Positions 1 through 5,619 of a stretch of 7,467 nucleotides of DNA are shown piece after piece (positions within the stretch are counted from its first letter, which is position 1; every line of letters begins with the position of its first letter). The DNA is from Nanobdellota archaeon (lineage in GTDB: Archaea > Nanoarchaeota > Nanoarchaeia > Parvarchaeales > Parvarchaeaceae), in the NCBI GenBank assembly GCA_021834945.1, contig JAKBRA010000027.1, positions 1 to 7,467 of the forward strand. Direction: 5' to 3'. A program made the translations under genes and the position numbers. The notes beneath the pieces were generated by a model. The model made no database searches. It was not told the DNA's origin and saw only the letters and a program-made list of their open reading frames with translations.

Positions 1-844
1 CTCCTACAATAGTTACCAAGATGGAAGCGTAAGAAACGGCAGAATTATTTAAGTATGCAGTCAAAGATTCTGTTCCAAAAACCTTCCCATAATTTAGAAA
101 GTTAATTGATATAACCGAAAGGAATACCGTGATAAAAATAGCTTCTCTTCTTGCCTTTCCTGTGACATAATAAAGAATTGAAATTAATGCTATAGCCGCT
201 GCAAGTGCATAAGTTACATAATTTATGCTTAGGCCTAATCTGCTTATAGAAAATACAAACAATAAAAGGCCTAAGACCGTTGATATAGGTGACAACACCT
301 TTATCTTTTCTATCTTGTAGAAAACAAACGACAAACCAAATGCTATAAGGAGAGTTCCGGCTATAAAACCAAGGACATACGGATTAGATAGAAAGATCGC
401 AGCCGAAAATCCGGTTAATGTTGCATTTGCACCTATGCCGGATATTATTGATATGAATATAGAAAGCAGTATAATTATTATTACGAATGTTATCAAGGAG
501 TAGATTCTTGCGAGAATTAGCTGGCTGAATTTGGAGTCTTTCCAAATGTACTCTGAAAAAACAAGGAAAACATTTCTTCCTATGAATAGCAGTGTTGCTA
601 AAAGTATGGGAAAAACATACATGTAGTCGATTGCCGGCATTATTGAAGGATAAAGAACCTCTGTATTTACAACGAAGAAGACTACGAAAGTTCCGACTAT
701 GCCCCATATGGGATCAAGGTATTTCTTTACATTTGGCAAGCTCTTTCTATCATATATAAATGAAATAGCCGACATGCCCTCAACGAAAAGAAAGGTAAAT
801 ACTATTGCCAGCAGAACGTAATTTATCGTTATATATGTATTCAT
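1..844 (-). CDS. cydB: Cytochrome bd-type quinol oxidase subunit II (CydB), divergent, 3' end cut by window edge
   Basis: Partial gene; 281 codons are visible and the frame is open to base 1. The start ATG (844-842) overlaps the cydA stop as ATGA, so the two are translationally coupled. CydB is the membrane partner of CydA and holds no haem ligands of its own in most models; the complex oxidises quinol and reduces oxygen to water. The visible protein is hydrophobic with about eight membrane segments (roughly residues 5-30, 46-70, 76-98, 112-138, 150-175, 185-205, 209-227, 236-250). CydB-like signs are the position after cydA, an NPYVL motif at 154-158 (family NPFALL-like), an Arg at 90 in the place of FFRPxxF, and an ESLTAYLNNSAVS stretch at 259-271 resembling the family's late SLT...AxSS element. 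The TM2 Trp-Asp motif is reduced to Trp47-Gly48. Family members usually have about 330-380 residues, so about 50-100 residues are missing at the C-terminus. Identification rests mainly on context plus these weak motifs. Confidence 0.8.
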   Translation of the reverse strand, partial: MNTYITINYVLLAIVFTFLFVEGMSAISFIYDRKSLPNVKKYLDPIWGIVGTFVVFFVVNTEVLYPSIMPAIDYMYVFPILLATLLFIGRNVFLVFSEYIWKDSKFSQLILARIYSLITFVIIIILLSIFISIISGIGANATLTGFSAAIFLSNPYVLGFIAGTLLIAFGLSFVFYKIEKIKVLSPISTVLGLLLFVFSISRLGLSINYVTYALAAAIALISILYYVTGKARREAIFITVFLSVISINFLNYGKVFGTESLTAYLNNSAVSYASILVTIVG

Positions 845-2256
845 GGTTTTGCTCCCAGTTCCTTATTAAGATCTCTTTTCTTCATTACGCCTCTTACAAA
901 TAAAATGGTAGCAGGCAAAACTACAATATAAAAGGCTATCATCGCTATTCCAACAGGAAGAACGGAAGGAGAGGTGTTAGCTGCTGCAGAAACCGTCATG
1001 ACATTGTATATTATCCATGGCTGTCTTCCAACTTCATCGGTTACCCACCCATCTTCCAGAAGAAAACCTGCCAAAACGCCTATAACGATTAAGCCCTTTA
1101 GTACTAGCGGATTATCAAAAGGGTCTGAAAATATTTTATTTGAAAGTATCTTATTAAAGAAATTGTTTGACTCAAATTTGTCTCTTATCTTTTTTATATT
1201 CAACAGCCAGATTAATAGAAAGATTATCATAACTACGCCTATTAAAACTCCAATGCCCACCATTATGTCAAATGTATTGTGTACGACTGCAACGGGCGGC
1301 CACGTGTTTTTTGGATAAGCCGCTAAAGAGTCATTGCTTGCTATAGCCCCATTAAAACTTCCAGTAGCAAGAAAGCTCATCAAACCTGGAATGTTTATTG
1401 AGTCTATAGTCTTGTTGTTTACAAGGAAACCACCTATCACTTCCGCTACATTTGGCCCTGAATTAAAGTTCATCTCTAATGCAGCGAATTTTTCAGGCTG
1501 ATAGACCATTAAATTGGTAATCGATTCTATACCTATTATAACCGTTAATATTATGGAAATGATAACTATTGCCGCTGCAATTTTTGCAGCTTTTTTATAG
1601 TACTCTCTTTCAATTCCCTTCGTCTTTAGCAGCTTATACGCAAAGTATGCCAGAAAGAAGGCTGCACCTGCAAAGATAGTAGAGCCTATTACATGCCCTA
1701 TTTCTATCCAGGTTGTAGGCGTGTTCAAAACTGCAAATGGATTTACATCTATTATTTTGCCTGTACTTAAATAATAAGGGATATTGAAACCTTTTGGTGT
1801 ATTCATAAACGCGTTTATCATTGTTATGAAAACGCCTGACATCACTGCACCAATTGCAATGAAAACTGAAAGCAACCAGTGCCTCATCCTGCTCCTGAAT
1901 TTATTCCAGAAATAGATATATATCCCTAAAAATATAGCCTCGGTGAAAAAGGCAAAGATTTCCATGTAAAGAGGCAGTATGCCAACCTGGCCCAATACCG
2001 AGATAAACTTTGGCCAGAGAACAAAAAGCTCTATGGCAACTACAACCCCGCTTGCAGTTCCTACTGCAAAGAATATTATAAGAGCATTTGCCAGCCTTTT
2101 AGCTAGCACATCATAGAGTTTTACCTTGTATTTTATTGAAACGAATTCTGCTATGCTCATTAATATCGGCAGAGTCATTCCGACAGTAACCAAAAGGATA
2201 TGTACTGCCAACGAGTAGCCCATCAGTCCTGCATCGAACAGCACTAGATTAACCAT
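841..2256 (-). CDS. cydA: Cytochrome bd-type quinol oxidase subunit I (CydA), short Q-loop type
   Basis: Catalytic subunit of cytochrome bd, an integral membrane terminal oxidase that couples quinol oxidation to oxygen reduction without pumping protons. The 471-residue protein keeps the key residues seen in E. coli CydA: His19 (haem ligand, identical position), Glu99 and Glu106 (proton path), His188 in EIGHVIG (equivalent of His186, haem b558), the Q-loop QPEKFAALE with Lys256 and Glu261, Met332 in FDIMVG (equivalent of Met393), and EDGWVTDEVGRQPW at 401-414 with Glu401 matching Glu445. Asp330 stands where E. coli has Arg391 in FRIMVG. The Q-loop is short, unlike the 522-residue E. coli protein. 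The start at 2256 puts His19 in register and lies 25 bases from a TATA-like box, suggesting a leaderless mRNA. It overlaps cydB by four bases. I see no small CydX-like subunit gene between them. The identification is secure; the quinone used and the haem content cannot be read from sequence. Confidence 0.97.
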   Translation of the reverse strand: MVNLVLFDAGLMGYSLAVHILLVTVGMTLPILMSIAEFVSIKYKVKLYDVLAKRLANALIIFFAVGTASGVVVAIELFVLWPKFISVLGQVGILPLYMEIFAFFTEAIFLGIYIYFWNKFRSRMRHWLLSVFIAIGAVMSGVFITMINAFMNTPKGFNIPYYLSTGKIIDVNPFAVLNTPTTWIEIGHVIGSTIFAGAAFFLAYFAYKLLKTKGIEREYYKKAAKIAAAIVIISIILTVIIGIESITNLMVYQPEKFAALEMNFNSGPNVAEVIGGFLVNNKTIDSINIPGLMSFLATGSFNGAIASNDSLAAYPKNTWPPVAVVHNTFDIMVGIGVLIGVVMIIFLLIWLLNIKKIRDKFESNNFFNKILSNKIFSDPFDNPLVLKGLIVIGVLAGFLLEDGWVTDEVGRQPWIIYNVMTVSAAANTSPSVLPVGIAMIAFYIVVLPATILFVRGVMKKRDLNKELGAKP

Positions 2257-2275
2257 TATACTAATAAGTTTTAGG

Positions 2276-2286
2276 CTTATTTATGG
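2276..2286 (-). promoter_or_regulatory. TATA-like box for cydAB
   Basis: The 52-base gap between the hydrolase gene and cydA contains CCATAAATAAG on the minus strand, centred 25 bases before the cydA ATG. That is the spacing expected for an archaeal TATA box when transcription starts at or next to the start codon, and there is no Shine-Dalgarno sequence before cydA. This suggests cydAB can be transcribed apart from the upstream transporter-hydrolase pair. Pattern-based only. Confidence 0.5.
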
Positions 2287-2308
2287 TTTTTATGCCTTAA
2301 AGATAAAA

Positions 2309-3019
2309 TTAAAGGTGGATAATGCCGGTAGGATAAATTATTCTTTTGTCTGACTTTGCAAGCTTTATTGCTAAATTATTTGAATCAACAGATAGATGAA
2401 CAGGTGCCAGCTTTTTTGCACGGCTTTCTTCGAATACACGCATTGTAGAGCTGTAAGTGGAATGCTTCCAAAAATCAGCCTCCTCTTTCTTATTATCCAG
2501 ATAGGTCATTTCATGGAGTAAAATATCGGCATCTTCTGCCCCTTTTACTACATTTTCACTGTAAGCAGTATCTCCGCTATAAAAGACTGTTTTTCCCTTG
2601 TAATCAACCCTGTACCCATTATCCGTTACTAAGTGCTTTGCCCTGAAAGGCTGTATAAAGTCATATTTTTTATCTTCGATAAATTCTGCATTTATCCTAA
2701 ATGCCTTTGGTGTTTGCAGCGTTCTTAAAAGCCGTTCCACGTTGTTTTTTATTCCATTTGGGCCAAGAACTATGAGCTTATTTTGTGCTTTGTATATTGA
2801 TCTGTACCAAAATAATTCGGGCAGACCACTGAAATGATCAAGATGCATGTGCGTTATAAGAACAATTTCTATACCCCTCGGATCTATCCCAAAGTCAAGC
2901 AAAGACTCTATAGTATGCGGGCCGAAATCGAAAACGATTTTATTGTCTAATGCAAAGGATATATTTCTTTCCCCTCTTACAAGATTAGAACTCCACTTTC
3001 CAAGAAATCTTATGTTCAT
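2309..3019 (-). CDS. Metallo-beta-lactamase-fold hydrolase, RNase Z-like, without exosite arm
   Basis: A 236-residue soluble protein with a full RNase Z-like metal-binding set: THMHLDH at 56-62 (His57, His59, Asp61, His62), His129 followed by GYR at 135-137, SGDT with Asp150, LLHEMTY at 167-173, KHST with His186, and APVHLS with His208. These match the seven ligands and the HST motif known from bacterial RNase Z (tRNA 3' endonuclease), probably holding two zinc ions. It is shorter than the usual ~300 residues: only 21 residues separate His129 from Asp150, where canonical long-arm RNase Z carries the tRNA-binding exosite of about 50 residues. It may therefore be a compact RNase Z (short-arm forms exist) or a related phosphodiesterase or esterase with a small substrate. 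Its ATG overlaps the transporter stop as ATGA, so both are made together, which hints at, but does not prove, action on an imported compound. Fold and metal site are firm; substrate is open. Confidence 0.88.
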   Translation of the reverse strand: MNIRFLGKWSSNLVRGERNISFALDNKIVFDFGPHTIESLLDFGIDPRGIEIVLITHMHLDHFSGLPELFWYRSIYKAQNKLIVLGPNGIKNNVERLLRTLQTPKAFRINAEFIEDKKYDFIQPFRAKHLVTDNGYRVDYKGKTVFYSGDTAYSENVVKGAEDADILLHEMTYLDNKKEEADFWKHSTYSSTMRVFEESRAKKLAPVHLSVDSNNLAIKLAKSDKRIIYPTGIIHL

Positions 3020-4392
3020 TGCTCTGTCAGTTCTTCCAGGCTCTTATCCTTTGTTTCGGGCGCTAAAAACACTGTGAGCAACAGCCCTATCAATCCCGCT
3101 ACTGCAAAGAATAGTAAACCATAACCTAAGCCGTATAAAGCTACTATTGTAGGGAAGGTTGTTAAACCCAATATTGCGCCTATCCTGCTTATTGATGTCC
3201 CCCAGCCCTGACCAGTAGCACGTATTGTTGTAGGGAAAAGCTCCTGCCCATATACAAAATCTGTGCTTCCCATTCCCCATGACTGAGTAAGCTCAAATAA
3301 TATGTACATTGTTGCGATCACCGTTCCTGTTATTCCTACTGCGAATGCATCTTTTGGAGTGTGCATAGCTATTATTGCCAAAACAAGAAGAGAAATGAAC
3401 ATGCCTGCGAAACCAATTATTGTAACTGTCTTCCTTCCCCATTTATCTACAGTAAGTATGCACAGTATAGAACCGATTATAGCCACTGACGAAAAGATTG
3501 CTGACCCTAAAATAGATAGACTATGACTTAGTCCAAGAAGTATAAGTATAGTAGGCGTAAACAGCCCTATACCATAAAATGCAACGTCATAGAAAAACCA
3601 TGCCAAACCGAAGTAGATTGTGTTCTTTATGTACTTCTTTTCAAACAATGTGAAAAATGAAACTTTATTGTGAGTAGCCTTAAGAGCGTCGGAATTGCCG
3701 GTTATTGACTTTTCAGACTGCTTGGCTTTTTCAACCTGGCCGTTGTTTGCAAGCCATCTTGCCGACTCAGGCACCTTTCTTCTTAGTATAAGAACGATTA
3801 TCGCAGGTATGATCCCTATGGCAAACATCACCCTCCAGGAATTAACGCCTAATGGAAGAAGAAGATAACCCACTACAAATGCAAATGCTGCGCCAACCCA
3901 CCACGCAAGGCCATCGCTGGCAAGGAACTTTCCTCTAGATTTCTTTGGAGTAATTTCTGAGATAATTGTAGCGCCTATTGCGTAATCAGCACCTATTGCC
4001 AAACCTAGTATTAATCTAAAGATGAAAAGAGACCAGAAATTAAATGATAATGTAATTGCGGCAGTGAAAACTATAAAGATGACCATGTCCCAAAGGTACA
4101 TGAACTTCCTGCCCTTAATGTCAGTTATATAGCCTATTGACAATGCACCGAAAAGCATTCCTATGGTTGTGGAAGCCGCCATCAAACCTTTTCCTAAAGG
4201 CGTACTTGCATAGCTGAAAGCACTTATTGCTGTTATTATAGTCAAAGCAACACCTATTATAGATATATCGTATCCGTCAAGAAAAGTACCTGCAACTGAA
4301 AGCAAGGTTATTCTGTAATGATTTGAATTTGTTTTTGCATTATCTAAAACAGAATAAGAAACGGTCTTTGCAGCCTTCTGCTTCTTTTGCAT
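3016..4392 (-). CDS. Major facilitator superfamily transporter, sugar/organic-acid:H+ symporter-like
   Basis: A 458-residue inner-membrane carrier with about 12 membrane segments and the marks of the sugar-porter/aromatic-acid/phosphate branch of the MFS. Visible motifs are GTFLDGYDISIIG in TM1 (35-47, with Asp39 and Asp42), the loop 2-3 motif GYITDIKGRK (87-96), FRLILGLAIGADY in TM4 (125-137) followed by SEITPKKSRGK (145-155), PESARWL (208-214) at the start of the central loop, its second-half repeat VDKWGRK (315-321), and PETKDKSLEEL at the C-terminus (445-455). The TM1 acidic pair is typical of proton-coupled symporters. The substrate cannot be told: sugars, aromatic or carboxylic acids and phosphate are all plausible. 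It is the first gene of a minus-strand unit, directly coupled to the RNase Z-like hydrolase. The start at 4392 lies about 24 bases from a TATA-like box and has no Shine-Dalgarno, fitting a leaderless mRNA. Confidence 0.92.
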   Translation of the reverse strand: MQKKQKAAKTVSYSVLDNAKTNSNHYRITLLSVAGTFLDGYDISIIGVALTIITAISAFSYASTPLGKGLMAASTTIGMLFGALSIGYITDIKGRKFMYLWDMVIFIVFTAAITLSFNFWSLFIFRLILGLAIGADYAIGATIISEITPKKSRGKFLASDGLAWWVGAAFAFVVGYLLLPLGVNSWRVMFAIGIIPAIIVLILRRKVPESARWLANNGQVEKAKQSEKSITGNSDALKATHNKVSFFTLFEKKYIKNTIYFGLAWFFYDVAFYGIGLFTPTILILLGLSHSLSILGSAIFSSVAIIGSILCILTVDKWGRKTVTIIGFAGMFISLLVLAIIAMHTPKDAFAVGITGTVIATMYILFELTQSWGMGSTDFVYGQELFPTTIRATGQGWGTSISRIGAILGLTTFPTIVALYGLGYGLLFFAVAGLIGLLLTVFLAPETKDKSLEELTEQ

Positions 4393-4410
4393 GAATTTTT
4401 ATTGATTTTG

Positions 4411-4420
4411 TTATATTTAA
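4411..4420 (-). promoter_or_regulatory. TATA-like box for the MFS transporter operon
   Basis: The minus strand reads TTAAATATAA, a strong archaeal TATA-like match, centred about 24 bases before the transporter ATG at 4392. An A-rich stretch lies just upstream where the TFB recognition element would sit. This predicts a start of transcription at or near the ATG and a leaderless mRNA. It occupies one side of the 123-base divergent gap 4393-4515. Confidence 0.6.
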
Positions 4421-4483
4421 GTATTTCTTTTAGCTTAAAAAGGAAAATTACTTATCTCATCTATTATGAAATCTAGCACAAAA

Positions 4484-4495
4484 AGACATAAAAAC
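4484..4495 (+). promoter_or_regulatory. Possible weak TATA-like box for the coiled-coil gene pair
   Basis: The plus strand reads AGACATAAAAAC about 26 bases before the ATG at 4516, preceded by an A-rich run. The match is weak and the whole region is AT-rich, but position and the absence of a Shine-Dalgarno before 4516 fit a leaderless promoter facing away from the transporter promoter. Confidence 0.3.
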
Positions 4496-4515
4496 AACTG
4501 CAGTAATATAATTAA

Positions 4516-4881
4516 ATGGAGCAGACGGATTTGACAAGAAATGTCGTAGAACTTAGAGAGTCTTTGAAGATATTTGAACAGAGGATTTCTCAGCTTAAAG
4601 ACACCATTAAAATGGTTGACCAGAACAACCTTGAAAAATACAAAGAGATAAAGATTGCATTGCAGGAGATAAACAATGAACTGTCTAGCAGCAAGACAAA
4701 GATCTTTGAGCTTGATGATGCCTTGAATAGGCTTGAAAGGCAGTCCGAAACATATGCGAAGGCACAGGACATAAAAGTCATAGAAAAATACCTAAGCTTC
4801 GTAGATCCTTCAAGGTTTTTAAATAAAGAAGACGTTATTAAAATTGTAAATGACTATATGAATAGTAAGAAGTGGAGCTAA
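4516..4881 (+). CDS. Small coiled-coil protein of unknown function
   Basis: A 121-residue soluble, charged protein without signal peptide or membrane segment. Residues about 10-75 form a long predicted coiled coil, with hydrophobic residues at heptad-like spacing (Leu17, Ile24, Leu27, Ile31, Val34, Ile45, Leu49, Ile52, Leu56, Ile63, Leu66, Leu70, Leu73). A short C-terminal domain follows: IEKYLSFVDPSRFLNKEDVIKIV spans 89-111, with an aromatic, an Asp-Pro turn, Phe101 and a helix start. I have an unverified memory of similar tails (KYL...P..F.T.xEV) on other small archaeal coiled-coil proteins. Its stop is two bases from the start of the next gene, which also encodes a coiled-coil protein, so the two are probably co-translated and may assemble together. 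Start chosen at the first ATG after the divergent gap; no Shine-Dalgarno is seen. No function is assigned. It lacks the C-terminal motif I would expect in archaellum FlaD/E proteins. Confidence 0.85.
   Translation: MEQTDLTRNVVELRESLKIFEQRISQLKDTIKMVDQNNLEKYKEIKIALQEINNELSSSKTKIFELDDALNRLERQSETYAKAQDIKVIEKYLSFVDPSRFLNKEDVIKIVNDYMNSKKWS
4874..4877 (+). promoter_or_regulatory. Shine-Dalgarno that decides the start of the second coiled-coil gene
   Basis: GGAG lies six bases before the ATG at 4884, inside the last codons of the preceding gene. It supports ATG 4884 over the GTG at 4872, whose use would add four residues and place the start on top of this site. Confidence 0.6.
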
Positions 4882-4883
4882 AT

Positions 4884-5522
4884 ATGAACTTAATAAATGC
4901 ATTTAAGAAAAAAGATGAAAACGATGTGCCTGACGTAAGCTCTATGCTTAACAACGGAATGAGCCAGCAAGATATAATAGATAATTTAAGACAGCAAGGA
5001 TATGATAGTACTGCAATTAAAAACGCACTTTTAAACGCGTTTAAAAGCAACGCGGGAAAGCAGGTTGGACAGCCGCCTGCACAACAAATGCAGAATGAAC
5101 CTGTTCAGAAAATCCAAAGCATACAGCAGCCAAGCTTCCAGGAAAACAGGCAGCCTTATGAAAGCAGCAATACAATGAGCAATCAAAACCTTGAAAACAT
5201 TCAACAGATACTTGAACAGATAATAAATGAAAAATGGAAAAGCTCTGCTTCGGAGCTTAATTCCCTACGATCCAGCGTAAACATAAACGCTAACTCTATA
5301 GAAAACATAAAAGATAATTTAGAAAAACTGAATCAGAGGATAGACAGCATACAAAATACGATGGTAGGCAAGACTGAAGAGTATAATAAGACCATTTCAG
5401 ACGTTAACATTGAATTGCAGGCATTTGAAAAGGTAATAGACAGGTTAATACCTACAATAAGCGACAGCATAAAGGAATTAAGAGACATTATAGACGATTT
5501 AAAGGCGCAAAAAACCGCTTAA
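4884..5522 (+). CDS. Two-part coiled-coil protein with N-terminal helical module, DPANN-type conserved hypothetical
   Basis: A 212-residue soluble protein, function unknown. Residues 14-53 form a compact helical module, VPDVSSMLNNGMSQQDII followed by LRQQGYDSTAIKNAL, resembling short UBA-like three-helix units (pattern: GxS..dII..L...GY....I..AL). Residues 54-102 are a Gln/Pro/Ser-rich, probably disordered linker. Residues 103-209 are a coiled coil containing INEKW (114-118), LNQRIDSIQ (149-157), GKTEEYNKTISDV (162-174), ELQAFEKVI (177-185) and LIPT (188-191). From memory, DPANN archaeal hypothetical proteins share this spacing of EKW, GK..EY...I..V..E..A.EKV and LPT; I could not check this. 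It starts two bases after the stop of the other coiled-coil gene, suggesting a joint complex. A GTG at 4872 is a possible earlier start, but the Shine-Dalgarno at 4874-4877 favours ATG 4884. Confidence 0.85.
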   Translation: MNLINAFKKKDENDVPDVSSMLNNGMSQQDIIDNLRQQGYDSTAIKNALLNAFKSNAGKQVGQPPAQQMQNEPVQKIQSIQQPSFQENRQPYESSNTMSNQNLENIQQILEQIINEKWKSSASELNSLRSSVNINANSIENIKDNLEKLNQRIDSIQNTMVGKTEEYNKTISDVNIELQAFEKVIDRLIPTISDSIKELRDIIDDLKAQKTA

Positions 5523-5530
5523 TTTAAAGC

Positions 5531-5539
5531 TTAAATATT
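5531..5539 (+). promoter_or_regulatory. TATA-like box for the 281-residue orphan gene
   Basis: TTAAATATT sits in the 97-base gap before the orphan gene, and overlaps a short inverted repeat (ATTTAA, AGC spacer, TTAAAT at 5522-5536). Transcription from it would start near 5560, leaving a leader of about 60 bases that contains the Shine-Dalgarno at 5608-5612. A second, weaker candidate is TTTAAAAG at 5583-5590, but that would begin the mRNA almost at the ribosome site. Confidence 0.5.
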
Positions 5540-5607
5540 AGCTGCCTTCTTCTTAGTCAATAAGGAAAAATGCATATTTCGATTTAAAAGTGCTTTTTTC
5601 AAGCATA

Positions 5608-5613
5608 GGGGGT
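5608..5613 (+). promoter_or_regulatory. Shine-Dalgarno deciding the orphan gene start
   Basis: GGGGGT ends about seven bases before the ATG at 5620, good spacing for ribosome binding. It argues against the upstream in-frame GTG at 5590, which would place this site inside the coding region. Confidence 0.55.
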
Positions 5614-5619
5614 TATATC

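Noticed and set aside
384..707. Minus-strand open frame of 107 codons
   Set aside because: It lies inside the cydB coding region in another frame; its translation is Asn/Arg/His-rich without family features, while the cydB frame runs unbroken through it with membrane segments.
974..1318. Plus-strand open frame opposite cydA
   Set aside because: Shadow of the well-supported cydA gene; no ribosome site or promoter and no recognisable motif.
2847..3077. Plus-strand open frame across the hydrolase/transporter junction
   Set aside because: Antisense to two firmly identified genes, with no supporting signal.
3044..3526. Small open frames on both strands inside the transporter gene
   Set aside because: Other-frame shadows of the MFS gene; composition is that expected from reading membrane-protein codons out of frame.
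4516..4881. Archaellum accessory protein (FlaC/D/E-like)
   Set aside because: Coiled coil and size are compatible, but no archaellum genes are nearby and the C-terminal domain does not match the FlaD/E motif I know.
4590..5050. Minus-strand open frames opposite the two coiled-coil genes, one with a hydrophobic Ser/Leu-rich translation
   Set aside because: Ser/Leu-rich hydrophobic products are typical antisense readings of Lys/Glu-rich coiled-coil genes; the plus-strand frames have promoter, ribosome site and coupling.
5522..5536. Short inverted repeat ATTTAA-AGC-TTAAAT as operator or terminator hairpin
   Set aside because: Six-base AT-only arms with a three-base loop are too weak for a stable hairpin and easily arise by chance in AT-rich DNA; noted only as part of the promoter region.
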